Part shown: in pieces, positions 29,253 to 38,933 of the stretch | Layout: each line of letters opens with the position of its first letter | Position numbering within the stretch: the first letter of the stretch is position 1 | Origin: Alkalicoccobacillus murimartini | GTDB taxonomy: Bacteria > Bacillota > Bacilli > Bacillales > Bacillaceae_D | Reading direction: 5' to 3' | DNA: 64,000 nt | Assembly (NCBI RefSeq): GCF_030813245.1 | Contig: NZ_JAUSUA010000001.1 | Coordinates: forward strand, 992,001-1,056,000 | Notes under the pieces: model-generated | What the model was told of the DNA's origin: nothing | Databases searched by the model: none | Seen by the model: only the letters and a program-made list of their open reading frames with translations | Program-made: the position numbers and the translations under genes

Positions 29253-29277
29253 CTCCTTATCACTTATTCTAACAAAT

Positions 29278-29310
29278 AAAAAAGGGCTGATACAAAAATC
29301 GGATCAGCCC
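29278..29310 (-). terminator. Intrinsic terminator after proS
   Basis: An 8-bp stem GGGCTGAT/ATCAGCCC (29284-29291 with 29303-29310) is followed on the minus strand by six T residues (29278-29283), 8 nt past the proS stop. Confidence 0.9.
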
Positions 29311-29317
29311 AAACAAA

Positions 29318-31030
29318 TCATTTGTTTGAGAGTTCCTGCAGTTTTGATTGAATCGCTTCTGCAAGATCATCTACATGTATATCTTGTGAATCACCGGTTG
29401 ATCGAACCTTGACTTCAACAAATCCCTCTGAAGCCCGTTTACCTACAGAAATACGTAATGGCATACCAATTAGATCAGCATCCTTAAACTTAACTCCTGC
29501 ACGTTCTGGACGATCATCATATAAAACGTCCCAGCCAGATTCTTTTAATGAAACGTATAGTTTTTCAGATAACGCAGCCTGTTCTTCATTCTTTGAGTTT
29601 AATGTCAGTAGATGAAGGTCAAATGGCGCAACAGATACTGGCCACACAATCCCATTCTCGTCATTATGTTGCTCAATAATTGCAGCGACTGTCCGAGAGA
29701 TGCCGATTCCGTAGCAACCCATTTTATAAGGATTAGCACGGCCATTTTGATCTAAATAGGTAGCTCCCATTGATTCCGAATAAAAAGTACCTAGCTTAAA
29801 CACTTGTCCAATCTCAATACCTCGCGCAAATTGAATAGTACCTTGTCCGTCCGGTGAAGCATCACCTTCCTGAACTAAGCGAAGATCCGCGTATTGATTA
29901 ATCTCTAGGTCGCGGGCAAGATCTACTTGAATGGCACATTCATCTTTTACACTTGAGTTCAGAAGCACACCTGTTAAGCCTTTAATCGATTGATCCGCAA
30001 TGATTCTATGTTCTTTTGCATCAAATACCGAAAGCAAACTAGGCTCTACGTTAAATGCTTCTTCAATCTCTTGATCACTTAAAATAGTGAAAGATTTAAC
30101 ATGCAATTCATGCATTGATTTCACTTCATTTAGCTCATGGTCCGCTCGTAACAAAATCAATGCAATGTCTTCATCTAGCTTCACAGCTACCGTTTGCACG
30201 GTATTGGATAATGGCCATTCTAACTGCTGAGCGGCTTCACTAATCGTTAATGCCGCTGTAACTGTTGATGTAGCCATTGGTTTTGATTCAGCTTGAGAAT
30301 CCAAAGCTTGTGAGGCTACTGCAGCCATCTCAATATTAGCAGCATAGCTAGAGCTATCAGAATAGGCGATTGTATCCTCCCCTACATCTGCTAATGCCAT
30401 AAACTCAAACGTATCTTTCCCACCCATTGCACCAGAATCCGCAATAACGGCACGGAAGGTTAGTCCAACTCTAGTGAAAATACGTTCATAGGCTTGATAC
30501 ATGGCTTGATAGGTTTCGTCTAAGCTTTCTTCCGTATCATGAAAAGAGTACGCATCCTTCATAATAAATTCTCTTCCTCTAAGTAACCCAAAACGTGGAC
30601 GTCGCTCATCACGGAATTTAGTTTGAATTTGGAAAACATTTAAAGGAAGTTTTTTGTATGAAGCGATCGAATCGCGAATGATGCTTGTAATCACTTCTTC
30701 ATGAGTAGGTCCAAGAGCAAAGTCACGACCATGGCGATCCTTTAAACGAATCAACTCTCCACCCATTTTGTCCCATCTACCTGTTTCTTGCCATAGCTCG
30801 GCAGGATGCAGGGTTGGCATGGTTAATTCTTGAGCATCAATCGCTTCTAATTCCTCGCGAACAATGGTTTCTACTTTTGCAATGACACGTTTGGCAAGCG
30901 GTAAATAGGTGTAAACACCCGCTGCCGTTTGACGCATCATACCTGCTCGCAGCATCAGCTGATGACTTGTGACATCTGCATCAGAAGGTACATCTCGTAA
31001 TGTTGGTAACAAAAAGGTTTTTTGTCTCAT
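29318..31030 (-). CDS. proS: Prolyl-tRNA synthetase (bacterial type with editing domain)
   Basis: A 570-aa class II aminoacyl-tRNA synthetase. Motif 1/2 elements include LRAGMMRQTAAGVYTYLPLA, PTLHPAELWQETGRW and TKFRDERRPRFGLLRGREFIMKDAYSFH. The YbaK-type insertion that edits Ala-tRNA(Pro) fills about 220-390. Motif 3 is CYGIGISRTVAAIIEQHNDE near 440; an anticodon-binding domain ends the protein. Length fits the long bacterial form. It lies 29 nt after rasP and is followed by a terminator. Confidence 0.97.
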   Translation of the reverse strand: MRQKTFLLPTLRDVPSDADVTSHQLMLRAGMMRQTAAGVYTYLPLAKRVIAKVETIVREELEAIDAQELTMPTLHPAELWQETGRWDKMGGELIRLKDRHGRDFALGPTHEEVITSIIRDSIASYKKLPLNVFQIQTKFRDERRPRFGLLRGREFIMKDAYSFHDTEESLDETYQAMYQAYERIFTRVGLTFRAVIADSGAMGGKDTFEFMALADVGEDTIAYSDSSSYAANIEMAAVASQALDSQAESKPMATSTVTAALTISEAAQQLEWPLSNTVQTVAVKLDEDIALILLRADHELNEVKSMHELHVKSFTILSDQEIEEAFNVEPSLLSVFDAKEHRIIADQSIKGLTGVLLNSSVKDECAIQVDLARDLEINQYADLRLVQEGDASPDGQGTIQFARGIEIGQVFKLGTFYSESMGATYLDQNGRANPYKMGCYGIGISRTVAAIIEQHNDENGIVWPVSVAPFDLHLLTLNSKNEEQAALSEKLYVSLKESGWDVLYDDRPERAGVKFKDADLIGMPLRISVGKRASEGFVEVKVRSTGDSQDIHVDDLAEAIQSKLQELSNK

Positions 31031-31059
31031 GAATCCTAGTCCCTTCTCTGTTTCGATCT

Positions 31060-32307
31060 TTACATAAACAGCTTACTTATATCATTCCAAGTAACCACAA
31101 TCATTAGTAGCATTAGAAATGCAAATCCAACGAATTGAATCATTCCTTCTTTTTGTGGATCAATCGGTTTTCCTCTTATGGCTTCATAGCCAATAAAAAC
31201 AAGTCGCCCACCATCCATAGCTGGAATAGGTAGTAAGTTCACAATTCCTAAATTCACGCTTAACATCGCTCCAAAATTAACTAGCGTTAAAATCCCCATG
31301 GATGCGGCTTCACCCGTAATGTTGTAAATTCCAACTGGGCCAGCAATGTAATCAAGTGAGAATTGACCAGTTATAATGGTACCAAGTGTCTTAAAGATTG
31401 ATATTGTCAGCTCATAAGGCATGATAAATCCTTCTAATAATGCTGATCCAAAGTTTTTCTCAAGAACTGGAATTACACCCAGGTGACCAATTTGTTCCGG
31501 TCCTAAGTCTCGAGAAATCGTCTCAGCATCAACTTGAATCGTTTGGCCATCCCGCTCAATACCTATTGTTAACGTTGAATTAGGGTTTTCTTCAATAATA
31601 GACGTCAATTGTCTCCACGTTGAGACATCTTCCCCATTCACATTCTGAATGACGTCATTCTCTTGAAGACCCGCTGCTTCCGCACCAGAGTCTGGCGTTA
31701 CGCCTTGAACTTCTGAGGTCGGAACTCCTGTGATCGATGCATACACGACAAACAGTACAAACGCTAAAACAAAGTTCATTAATGGACCAGCAAAAATGGC
31801 CATTGCGCGTTTTCCAACGGACTTCGAACCAAACTGACGATTATACGGCGCAATTTGATTTGGTACTTCATCCTGAATAACATCTGCACGTTCATGCACA
31901 TGATAAAGCACGCGTTGCTCTTCATCATCAAATGCTTCAATAATCAATTCTCTCTCTAAATCAATTCGTTCTACTTGAACGACTTGGGCTTCAGGATGTT
32001 TTGATTTATTATTCACATAAATTTTCGTTACTTTATCTTGTTCATCCAGAACTAGTCCGACTTCATAGCCGGGTTTAATTGAAACTTGTTCAGGATCTTC
32101 TCCCGCCATCCGCACGAATCCACCGATCGGTAGTAGTCGAACAGTATAGATTGTCTCATCACGTTTAAATGAAAACAGCTTCGGCCCCATTCCAATTGCA
32201 AATTCACGGCAGAGAATTCCGGCCCTTTGAGCAAAGTATAAATGCCCCCATTCGTGAACAAATACAAGGACACTGAAAATAACCAGAAATGAAAGTAAAG
32301 TATTCAA
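31060..32307 (-). CDS. rasP: Site-2 intramembrane metalloprotease RasP (RseP family)
   Basis: A 415-aa membrane zinc protease. HEWGH at residues 18-22 in the first membrane segment binds zinc. A PDZ domain ([20 protein letters not shown], about 190-260) is in the middle, and [13 protein letters not shown] near 365 carries the third ligand in a late membrane segment. B. subtilis RasP cleaves anti-sigma RsiW, FtsL and signal-peptide remnants. It sits between dxr and proS, as in B. subtilis. Confidence 0.96.
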   Translation of the reverse strand: MNTLLSFLVIFSVLVFVHEWGHLYFAQRAGILCREFAIGMGPKLFSFKRDETIYTVRLLPIGGFVRMAGEDPEQVSIKPGYEVGLVLDEQDKVTKIYVNNKSKHPEAQVVQVERIDLERELIIEAFDDEEQRVLYHVHERADVIQDEVPNQIAPYNRQFGSKSVGKRAMAIFAGPLMNFVLAFVLFVVYASITGVPTSEVQGVTPDSGAEAAGLQENDVIQNVNGEDVSTWRQLTSIIEENPNSTLTIGIERDGQTIQVDAETISRDLGPEQIGHLGVIPVLEKNFGSALLEGFIMPYELTISIFKTLGTIITGQFSLDYIAGPVGIYNITGEAASMGILTLVNFGAMLSVNLGIVNLLPIPAMDGGRLVFIGYEAIRGKPIDPQKEGMIQFVGFAFLMLLMIVVTWNDISKLFM

Positions 32308-32331
32308 TGTTAATCTTCTCCGCCTTTCGTA

Positions 32332-33477
32332 TTACAATTTTGATTCCACAAACAATCTTGTTTGCTGATCTGCATCTAAAATCTCTTCAAGATTTGGCTT
32401 TGAAATCAGAATATGTCGATTCAATGATTCTTCAATTAAATCTTCAATCTGTAAAAATGTAATCTTGTTTTTCAAAAAAGCAGCTACAGCCACTTCATTA
32501 GCTGCATTTAATACAGTAGTCATAGTACCAGCACTACGTCCAGCCTCATAAGCAAATCGCATACAACGATAACGATCCATGTCCAACTTTCCAAAATGGA
32601 GTTTCTCCATTTCCCATAAGTTTAACCTTTCCCCTGCCTCACGCGCAAGTCGATCCGGGTAGGTTAAAGCATATTGAATAGGAATTCTCATATCCGCTGT
32701 TCCAAGCTGAGCCATGACGCTCCGATCCACAAATTCAATCATAGAGTGAATAATACTTTCCCGATGCATCAACACGTCGATTTGCTCATATGGCACATTA
32801 AATAACCAATGGGCTTCAATGACTTCTAAACCTTTGTTCATCATCGTAGCGGAATCGATCGTAATTTTAGCACCCATTGACCAGTTTGGATGATTTAGAG
32901 CCTCTTTAACCGTTACGCCTTCGAGATTTTCTCTCTTGCGATCTCTAAAACTACCACCCGACGCAGTAATGATTAATCGATCAATCGTTTTCGGGTTTTC
33001 ACCATTCAACGCTTGAAAGATAGCCGAGTGCTCACTATCAACTGGAATCAACGATACTCCATGCTTATTCGCTTCAGTGGTCACAATATGACCAGCGGTT
33101 ACGAGCGTTTCTTTATTTGCAATCGCAATATCCCGTCCTGCCTTGATAGCTGCTAGTGTAGGTTTTAAGCCGACACTACCAATTACAGCATTCACTAGCA
33201 CATCAGAAAGCGGATGACACGCTACTTCCATCAATCCTTCTTCGCCAAATAGAACCGTCGTATAATCGCCCACTTCTTTTCTTACGATCTCAGCATCCGC
33301 CTCGTTCATCACACTAACTAAAGCAGGCTTAAATTCACGAATCTGTTCTAAAACTAACGTAATATTAGACCCTGCAGATAAGGCTACTAACCTAAAAAAA
33401 TCTGGGTTTGTTCTAATGACATCAAGAGTCTGTGTGCCGATTGAGCCCGTTGACCCTAATAAACTAATCTGCTTCAA
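32332..33477 (-). CDS. dxr: 1-deoxy-D-xylulose 5-phosphate reductoisomerase
   Basis: A 381-aa NADPH-dependent enzyme, the second step of the non-mevalonate isoprenoid pathway. The nucleotide-binding loop [16 protein letters not shown] is at residues 5-20. [28 protein letters not shown] and [20 protein letters not shown] hold metal- and substrate-binding residues. Its product feeds UppS downstream through isoprenyl diphosphates. It lies 24 nt before rasP and 42 nt after cdsA. Confidence 0.97.
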   Translation of the reverse strand: MKQISLLGSTGSIGTQTLDVIRTNPDFFRLVALSAGSNITLVLEQIREFKPALVSVMNEADAEIVRKEVGDYTTVLFGEEGLMEVACHPLSDVLVNAVIGSVGLKPTLAAIKAGRDIAIANKETLVTAGHIVTTEANKHGVSLIPVDSEHSAIFQALNGENPKTIDRLIITASGGSFRDRKRENLEGVTVKEALNHPNWSMGAKITIDSATMMNKGLEVIEAHWLFNVPYEQIDVLMHRESIIHSMIEFVDRSVMAQLGTADMRIPIQYALTYPDRLAREAGERLNLWEMEKLHFGKLDMDRYRCMRFAYEAGRSAGTMTTVLNAANEVAVAAFLKNKITFLQIEDLIEESLNRHILISKPNLEEILDADQQTRLFVESKL

Positions 33478-33519
33478 ACAATCACTCTCCCTATACTTCT
33501 CTACCTATTTATAGATGGC

Positions 33520-34326
33520 TCATATTAATTGGATTAAATGGAGAATGGGCATGACAAAAATTAAGCTATCAAAACGGTCTAAGATCCCACCATGCCCAGG
33601 TAATACATTCCCTGAGTCTTTCACAGCATAGTGACGTTTTAAAGCTGACTCAACTAAATCACCAATCTGGCCAAATATCGCGGTAACAGCCATAATGACA
33701 AAAGCAGTTGTTATTGATATGTATGTAGATAAACTAGGAAGGATAAAGTAAACAATTGTCCCTATGACTAAGGCAAATACAACTCCCCCTAATGATCCTT
33801 CGATTGTTTTATTTGGGCTAATATCGGGCCACAATTTACGTTTCCCTATAGATCGTCCAACAAAGTAGGCAGCTGAATCCGTTGTCCAAATTAACAAGAT
33901 CACAAATAACACCAATGCCATACCAATTTCCGGTGTCTCTCTAGTGAGCATCAAATAATGGAAACCGAAACCAACATAAACAGAAGAGAGAACAACAAAA
34001 CCAACCTCATCAAATGTAAACGTATTTTTAGTTAATACGGTTAGCATAAGCATGATTAGAATAAAGAAAATAAATAGTTCTACTTTTGTAAATGGAAACG
34101 GGAAGACCGCATGGAACCAACTTGATGGAACAAGCAAAATCCACATGGACACTAAACCTGTTATACCCGTCAACGAATTCGCCTTCATTTTTTTCATTTT
34201 TAATAGTTCGATCATCGCAATGGAGGCAGCTAGACTTACAGCCAAATTAAAAATGATGCCCCCGAATATAATCATTGCTATCATTACGATGCCAAAACCT
34301 ATACCTGTAATTATACGCTGTTTCAC
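33520..34326 (-). CDS. cdsA: Phosphatidate cytidylyltransferase
   Basis: A 268-aa polytopic membrane enzyme that makes CDP-diacylglycerol from phosphatidate and CTP. About eight hydrophobic segments are visible. The family signature GDLVESALKRHYAVKDSGNV and GHGGILDRFDSLIFVMP is at the C-terminus (about 218-262). It lies in the uppS-cdsA-dxr-rasP block of envelope-lipid genes. Confidence 0.95.
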   Translation of the reverse strand: MKQRIITGIGFGIVMIAMIIFGGIIFNLAVSLAASIAMIELLKMKKMKANSLTGITGLVSMWILLVPSSWFHAVFPFPFTKVELFIFFILIMLMLTVLTKNTFTFDEVGFVVLSSVYVGFGFHYLMLTRETPEIGMALVLFVILLIWTTDSAAYFVGRSIGKRKLWPDISPNKTIEGSLGGVVFALVIGTIVYFILPSLSTYISITTAFVIMAVTAIFGQIGDLVESALKRHYAVKDSGNVLPGHGGILDRFDSLIFVMPILHLIQLI

Positions 34327-34347
34327 AACGATTCAGCCCCCTTATGC

Positions 34348-35118
34348 CTAGACACCGCCATATCGACGTTTTCGTTTCTGATATACTGCAATGGCCTCTA
34401 AAAAGTCCTTTTCTTTAAAATCCGGCCATAATATATCTGAAAACCAGAATTCACTATAGGCAAGCTGCCAGAGCATAAAGTTACTTAAACGAATTTCTCC
34501 GCTTGTACGAATTAATAGATCAGGATCTTTTAATTGTGAAGTCATTAGTTGTGCATGAATATGTTCTTCTGTAAGCGTATCGGCTTTTAATTCACCACGC
34601 TCAATTTGTTTACCAATGGATTTTACGGCTTCTAGCATTTCAAACCGACTACCATAATTCAAAGCAAAATTAAGGATCATTCCGGTATTATGTTTTGTAT
34701 CTTTTATCGCTTTTTCCACAGCTTTAAGTGTGTGGTCTGGCAAATGTTCGGTTGTTCCCATCAGACGGACTTGAACATTATTTTTTATGAGCTTTGGAAG
34801 CTCTGCGCTGAGGTATCTCTCAGGTAACCCAAGTAAATAGTCAACTTCCTTTTTGGGTCTTTTCCAATTCTCAGTAGAAAAGGCGTATAGCGTTAAGACT
34901 TCGATTCCTATATCGCTAGACGTTCGTACAATTTTTGTGACTACTTTCATTCCCTCTCGGTGTCCGGCAATACGAGGTAACCCTTTTTTCTTAGCCCACC
35001 TACCGTTGCCGTCCATAATGATGGCGACGTGTTGCGGGAGATTCCCTTCCTCTACTTGATGATCAGGTAAATCAGCCGCTGTTAAGTTTGCTTTCCATTT
35101 AGAAAATCTCTCAAGCAT
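34348..35118 (-). CDS. uppS: Isoprenyl (undecaprenyl diphosphate) synthase
   Basis: A 256-aa cis-prenyltransferase that makes the C55 carrier for cell wall synthesis. HVAIIMDGNGRWAKKKGLPR (about 30-49) holds the catalytic Asp, TLYAFSTENWKRP binds substrate, and DLLIRTSGEIRLSNFMLWQ is the C-terminal signature. The start is the ATG at 35118 (MLERFSKWKA), 7 nt after GGAGGG; the upstream ATG at 35133 overlaps that site. It follows the frr terminator. Confidence 0.96.
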   Translation of the reverse strand: MLERFSKWKANLTAADLPDHQVEEGNLPQHVAIIMDGNGRWAKKKGLPRIAGHREGMKVVTKIVRTSSDIGIEVLTLYAFSTENWKRPKKEVDYLLGLPERYLSAELPKLIKNNVQVRLMGTTEHLPDHTLKAVEKAIKDTKHNTGMILNFALNYGSRFEMLEAVKSIGKQIERGELKADTLTEEHIHAQLMTSQLKDPDLLIRTSGEIRLSNFMLWQLAYSEFWFSDILWPDFKEKDFLEAIAVYQKRKRRYGGV

Positions 35119-35164
35119 TAGTGCGCCCTCCATCTATCCAACAGTTACGTAAAATCATAAGAAT

Positions 35165-35189
35165 AAAAAACCCCCTGAAAATAGAGGGT
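35165..35189 (-). terminator. Intrinsic terminator after frr
   Basis: A 6-bp stem (35170-35175 with 35184-35189; one G-T pair) is followed on the minus strand by six T residues. It lies 33 nt after the frr stop and before uppS. Confidence 0.75.
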
Positions 35190-35221
35190 CTTATTCTTGA
35201 TTCATTTTACATGGAAATCGC

Positions 35222-35779
35222 TCACACTTCCATAATTTCTTGTTCTTTTTGATCCGCTTCTTTGTCGGAGCTTGCGATAAACTGATCAGTTAACTTTTGG
35301 ATTTCATCTGTGGATTGTCTTAGTTCATCCTCAGTTAATTCTCCATCCTTTTGTTGCTTTTTCAATTCATCATTTGCATCACGACGAATGTTGCGAATCG
35401 TCACTTTCGTTTCTTCAGATGTTTTCTTTACAATCTTGACAAGATCCTTACGGCGTTCCTCTGTTAAAGCTGGAATCGCAATACGAATTAATTGTCCGTC
35501 ATTAGAAGGTGTTAACCCAAGATCCGCTTTTTGAATCGCTCGCTCTACATCTGAGATTGACGACTTATCAAAAGGTTGGATAACTAATAAACGAGCTTCA
35601 GGAACTGAAATTGTAGCCAATTGATTTAGTGGTGTAAGCGCTCCGTAATATTCAACCGCTACGCGATCAAGAATGGCCGGATTTGCACGCCCTGCTCTAA
35701 GTTTAGCTAATTCACGTCGTAACGCTTCAATCGCCTTTGTCATTCTTTCTTCTGCTTGTTGCTTTACTTCTGCTGACAT
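35222..35779 (-). CDS. frr: Ribosome recycling factor
   Basis: A 185-aa tRNA-shaped protein that splits post-termination ribosomes with [23 protein letters not shown] and [13 protein letters not shown] near the N-terminus, and the C-terminal [20 protein letters not shown] helix, are diagnostic. Its ATG overlaps the pyrH stop by one base. Confidence 0.97.
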   Translation of the reverse strand: MSAEVKQQAEERMTKAIEALRRELAKLRAGRANPAILDRVAVEYYGALTPLNQLATISVPEARLLVIQPFDKSSISDVERAIQKADLGLTPSNDGQLIRIAIPALTEERRKDLVKIVKKTSEETKVTIRNIRRDANDELKKQQKDGELTEDELRQSTDEIQKLTDQFIASSDKEADQKEQEIMEV

Positions 35780-36498
35780 TATTTCGTCCCCCTCACTATG
35801 GTTCCGATCTCTTCTTTTAGAACGGCACGTTTGATATTACCTTCTTCGAGAATTGAGAATACAACCAATGGAATATCATTGTCCATGCAAAGTGATGAAG
35901 CTGTAGAATCCATCACAGCAAGCCCTTCTTTTAATACATCCATATATGTAATCTCCGTATACTTAACAGCTGTTTCATCAATGGATGGATCTGCGCTGTA
36001 CACACCATCAACTTTGTTTTTAGCCATCAGAATGACTTCAGCTTCAATTTCAGCTGCACGTAAGGCTGCTGTTGTATCTGTCGAAAAGTACGGATTACCT
36101 GTACCTGCCGCAAAGATAACAACACGTTTCTTTTCAAGATGACGAATGGCTTTTCTTCTGATGTAAGGTTCGGCAACTTGGCGCATTTCGATCGACGTCT
36201 GAACTCTTGACTGCACGCCAATATCTTCTAGACTGTCTTGTAAAGCTAGTGAGTTCATAACTGTAGCAAGCATTCCCATATAATCAGCTGTTGCACGATC
36301 CATACCTTTTGCGCTACCAGCCATACCACGCCAGATATTTCCTCCGCCCACTACAATCGCTACTTCAACATCTAATTCTACAATTTCTTGTACTTGTTTA
36401 GCAACAGATTGAATGACAACCGGATCTATCCCGTAACCTAAATCACCTGCTAGTGCTTCCCCACTTAACTTTAACACAACTCGATTATACTTGTTCAT
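35779..36498 (-). CDS. pyrH: Uridylate kinase
   Basis: A 239-aa hexameric UMP kinase of the amino-acid-kinase fold, feeding UTP and CTP pools. [13 protein letters not shown] is at the N-terminus, [13 protein letters not shown] binds phosphate, and [20 protein letters not shown] and [12 protein letters not shown] bind nucleotide. The start is the ATG at 36498 ([15 protein letters not shown]), 5 nt after GGAGG; the ATG at 36510 overlaps that site. It lies between the tsf terminator and frr. Confidence 0.97.
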   Translation of the reverse strand: MNKYNRVVLKLSGEALAGDLGYGIDPVVIQSVAKQVQEIVELDVEVAIVVGGGNIWRGMAGSAKGMDRATADYMGMLATVMNSLALQDSLEDIGVQSRVQTSIEMRQVAEPYIRRKAIRHLEKKRVVIFAAGTGNPYFSTDTTAALRAAEIEAEVILMAKNKVDGVYSADPSIDETAVKYTEITYMDVLKEGLAVMDSTASSLCMDNDIPLVVFSILEEGNIKRAVLKEEIGTIVRGTK

Positions 36499-36556
36499 CG
36501 TTACCTCCATCAGCTCTACGCGAAGTCTTCTTTTATTGCAAAACCATTGTTTTTTG

Positions 36557-36580
36557 AAAAAAGGGACACACAGGTGTCCC
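36557..36580 (-). terminator. Intrinsic terminator after tsf
   Basis: A 7-bp stem GGGACAC/GTGTCCC (36563-36569 with 36574-36580, loop ACAG) is followed on the minus strand by six T residues (36557-36562). It lies 11 nt past the tsf stop. Confidence 0.9.
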
Positions 36581-36590
36581 CTTTTTGATA

Positions 36591-37475
36591 TTATTTATTT
36601 ATTTGTGACATAACTTCTTCTGCAAAGTTCTCTTCACGTTTCTCAAGACCTTCACCAACTTCAAAACGAACGAATGATTTAACTGTTGCGTTTTTAGCCG
36701 AAAGGAATTTGCCAACCTTCTGATCGCCATCTTTAACAAACGGCTGGTCTAATAGGCAAACTTGCTCGAAATATTTGCTAAGACGGCCTTCTACCATTTT
36801 CTCAACAATGTTTTCTGGTTTTCCTTCATTAAGTGCTTGTTGCTTAAGAACTTCGCGCTCACGGTTTACTTCTTCAGCTTCTACTTCGTCACGAGATACA
36901 TATGTCGGACGGATAGCAGCAACGTGCATCGCTACATCTCTTGCAAGATCTTCATCTGAAGAACCACCGATTACTGTTAATACACCAATGCGTCCGCCTT
37001 GGTGTAGGTATCCACCAAATGCATCTCCATCTTCTTTTTCAACAACTGAGAAACGACGAAGAGAAAGCTTCTCACCAATTTTAGCGATTGCTGAATTGAT
37101 ATATTCTTGAACCGTTTGTCCACCATCTTTAAATGGTTGCTCAAGAGCTTCTTCAACTGAAGCAGGTGATTTAGCAAGTAAATGCTCAGCAAGCTCCTTA
37201 ACTAACGTTTGGAAGCCTTCGTTTTTAGCTACGAAGTCTGTCTCAGAGTTTACTTCGACGATCGCTGCTTTATTACCCTCTGTTACAACTGCAGAAAGAC
37301 CTTCAGCTGCTACGCGATCCGCTTTTTTAGCTGCGCTAGCGATTCCTTTTTCACGTAGGAAATCGATTGCTTTTTCCATATCTCCGCCTGTTTCTGTTAG
37401 AGCTTTCTTACAATCCATCATACCTGCGCCTGTTTTTTCGCGCAATTCTTTTACCATACTAGCTGTTACTGCCAT
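36591..37475 (-). CDS. tsf: Elongation factor Ts
   Basis: A 294-aa nucleotide-exchange factor for EF-Tu. The N-terminal UBA-like helix [20 protein letters not shown] and [16 protein letters not shown] of the core are characteristic. The C-terminal MSQINK end follows [20 protein letters not shown]. It is cotranscribed with rpsB across a hairpin (37529-37569) that may thin out read-through. Confidence 0.98.
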   Translation of the reverse strand: MAVTASMVKELREKTGAGMMDCKKALTETGGDMEKAIDFLREKGIASAAKKADRVAAEGLSAVVTEGNKAAIVEVNSETDFVAKNEGFQTLVKELAEHLLAKSPASVEEALEQPFKDGGQTVQEYINSAIAKIGEKLSLRRFSVVEKEDGDAFGGYLHQGGRIGVLTVIGGSSDEDLARDVAMHVAAIRPTYVSRDEVEAEEVNREREVLKQQALNEGKPENIVEKMVEGRLSKYFEQVCLLDQPFVKDGDQKVGKFLSAKNATVKSFVRFEVGEGLEKREENFAEEVMSQINK

Positions 37476-37528
37476 CTTTAAGCGCCTCCTCTAATTTCAT
37501 TCAGGTTTTAAATTCGTACAAACGTGAC

Positions 37529-37569
37529 AAAAAGAGCCGTAAAGGGCTTCTCCCCTTACGACCCTTTTT
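37529..37569 (-). terminator. Hairpin with T-tract between rpsB and tsf
   Basis: An imperfect 18-bp stem (37529-37546 with 37552-37569; GTAAAGGG against CCCTTAC) ends in TTTTT on the minus strand. It looks like an intrinsic terminator or attenuator within the rpsB-tsf unit. Confidence 0.75.
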
Positions 37570-37579
37570 GGAAACGTCA

Positions 37580-38308
37580 TTAAGCTGTAGTTGTTTCTTC
37601 TTCAACTTCCGCTTCTTCTTGCTCTTCATGTGCTGTTGCTTCAATAACTGCATCAGCCATTTTACCAGTAAGTAGTTTTACTGCACGAATAGCATCATCG
37701 TTACCAGGAATAACATAATCAATCTCATCCGGGTCACAGTTTGTATCAACAATTGCAACGATTGGAATGTTCAGCTTGTGAGCTTCAGCAATCGCAATAC
37801 GTTCTTTGCGTGGGTCGATTACAAACAAGGCATCAGGAACGCCTTTCATATCTTTAATACCGCCAAGAAACTTCTCAAGACGATCTTTTTCTTTGTTAAG
37901 AAGGATTACTTCTTTTTTAGGAAGAACTTCAAACGTTCCGTCCTGTTCCATTTTTTCTAGGTTTTTAAGACGTTTGATACGCTTTTGAATGGTTTCAAAG
38001 TTTGTCAACGTCCCACCAAGCCAGCGCTGGTTAATGAAGTACATTCCGCAGCGTTCTGCTTCGTCTCTTACAGAGTCTTGAGCTTGTTTCTTTGTGCCGA
38101 CAAAAAGGATTTTTCCTCCGTCTGCAGCAATGTCGCGAACAAAATTGTACGCTTGCTCAACTTTTTTGACCGTCTTTTGAAGGTCAATAATGTAAATACC
38201 GTTTCTTTCTGTGAAGATGTAGCGATCCATTTTTGGATTCCAGCGACGAGTTTGGTGACCAAAGTGCACACCAGCCTCGAGCAATTGTTTCATGGAGATA
38301 ACTGCCAC
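37580..38308 (-). CDS. rpsB: 30S ribosomal protein S2
   Basis: A 242-aa protein with the S2 signatures [48 protein letters not shown] and [19 protein letters not shown]. The acidic C-terminal tail ([12 protein letters not shown]) is family-like. The start is the GTG at 38308, 8 nt after AGGAGG; another GTG at 38317 overlaps the site. It has its own promoter and a structured leader upstream. Confidence 0.98.
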   Translation of the reverse strand: MAVISMKQLLEAGVHFGHQTRRWNPKMDRYIFTERNGIYIIDLQKTVKKVEQAYNFVRDIAADGGKILFVGTKKQAQDSVRDEAERCGMYFINQRWLGGTLTNFETIQKRIKRLKNLEKMEQDGTFEVLPKKEVILLNKEKDRLEKFLGGIKDMKGVPDALFVIDPRKERIAIAEAHKLNIPIVAIVDTNCDPDEIDYVIPGNDDAIRAVKLLTGKMADAVIEATAHEEQEEAEVEEETTTA

Positions 38309-38359
38309 ATCAAACACCTCCTCTTATGTTGGTTTTTGTCTTCCTCCGCTCTCATCATC

Positions 38360-38396
38360 TTTCAGTGACACTAGTTGCCCAGCACCCTCACTGAAA
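38360..38396 (-). promoter_or_regulatory. Stem-loop in the rpsB leader
   Basis: A perfect 9-bp stem TTTCAGTGA/TCACTGAAA (38360-38368 with 38388-38396) closes a 19-nt internal segment. It lies between the rpsB promoter and its ribosome-binding site and has no T-tract, which suggests a regulatory leader (possible S2 autoregulation) rather than a terminator. Confidence 0.5.
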
Positions 38397-38427
38397 TCAG
38401 AGGCGTGTGTAATAAACACCGTGGATT

Positions 38428-38456
38428 AATATACCATATCAAACGAGCTCGTGCAA
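38428..38456 (-). promoter_or_regulatory. SigA-type promoter for rpsB-tsf
   Basis: The minus strand reads TTGCAC (38451-38456), 17 nt, TATATT (38428-38433), immediately after the swrB stop codon. It predicts a leader of about 110 nt. Confidence 0.8.
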
Positions 38457-38459
38457 CTG

Positions 38460-38921
38460 TTAGTTTGCTGTTTGTTGAAATTTGATGATTAAATCGACTT
38501 CCCCTTTTCCCATATTCAATTCTTTGGCAATTTCATTAGAGGGAATTCCTTGTTTATGAAGGGTTAGTATTTTTGCATGTGGTGATTGTTGATAAGAGAT
38601 CTCTTCTTGATTTTCAATCGGCATAGGTGGTATGTAACTTTGCGTTAGATCTTCATCTTTTTCTTCCTCTGCCTCACGACTCATTTGTTTAGGTGAAGGC
38701 GAGCTCTCGGAAAAAAGGCTTGCAACTTGATTAGTCACACGCTCATTTCCCTCTTTTATTTCATCAGCAAATGAAAACAAAGAGTGTTCAACTTCTTCTC
38801 GAGCCTGTTCACTTTCTTGAAAGCGCTCGGTAAGTCGTTTCACTTCCTTTTCCATTGTTTGGAGACGCAAAAAGAGAAAGCCTGCAAGACACAGGCTAAA
38901 AAGACTGATTAAAATGGCCAT
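38460..38921 (-). CDS. swrB: SwrB-like protein (YlxL), last gene of the fla/che operon
   Basis: A 153-aa protein with one N-terminal membrane segment (residues 2-20), a coiled-coil-like charged stretch (20-55), a low-complexity middle and a C-terminal helix-turn-helix-like motif (KILTLHKQGIPSNEIAKELN, then MGKGEVDLII). This matches the layout of B. subtilis SwrB, which sits at the same place and promotes assembly of the flagellar export apparatus. Identity rests on architecture and synteny. No terminator separates it from the rpsB promoter. Confidence 0.8.
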   Translation of the reverse strand: MAILISLFSLCLAGFLFLRLQTMEKEVKRLTERFQESEQAREEVEHSLFSFADEIKEGNERVTNQVASLFSESSPSPKQMSREAEEEKDEDLTQSYIPPMPIENQEEISYQQSPHAKILTLHKQGIPSNEIAKELNMGKGEVDLIIKFQQTAN

Positions 38922-38933
38922 GTCGGCTCCTCC

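Noticed and set aside
36499-36556. Promoter for pyrH
   Set aside because: No -35/-10 pair with reasonable spacing is visible after the tsf terminator; read-through is possible.
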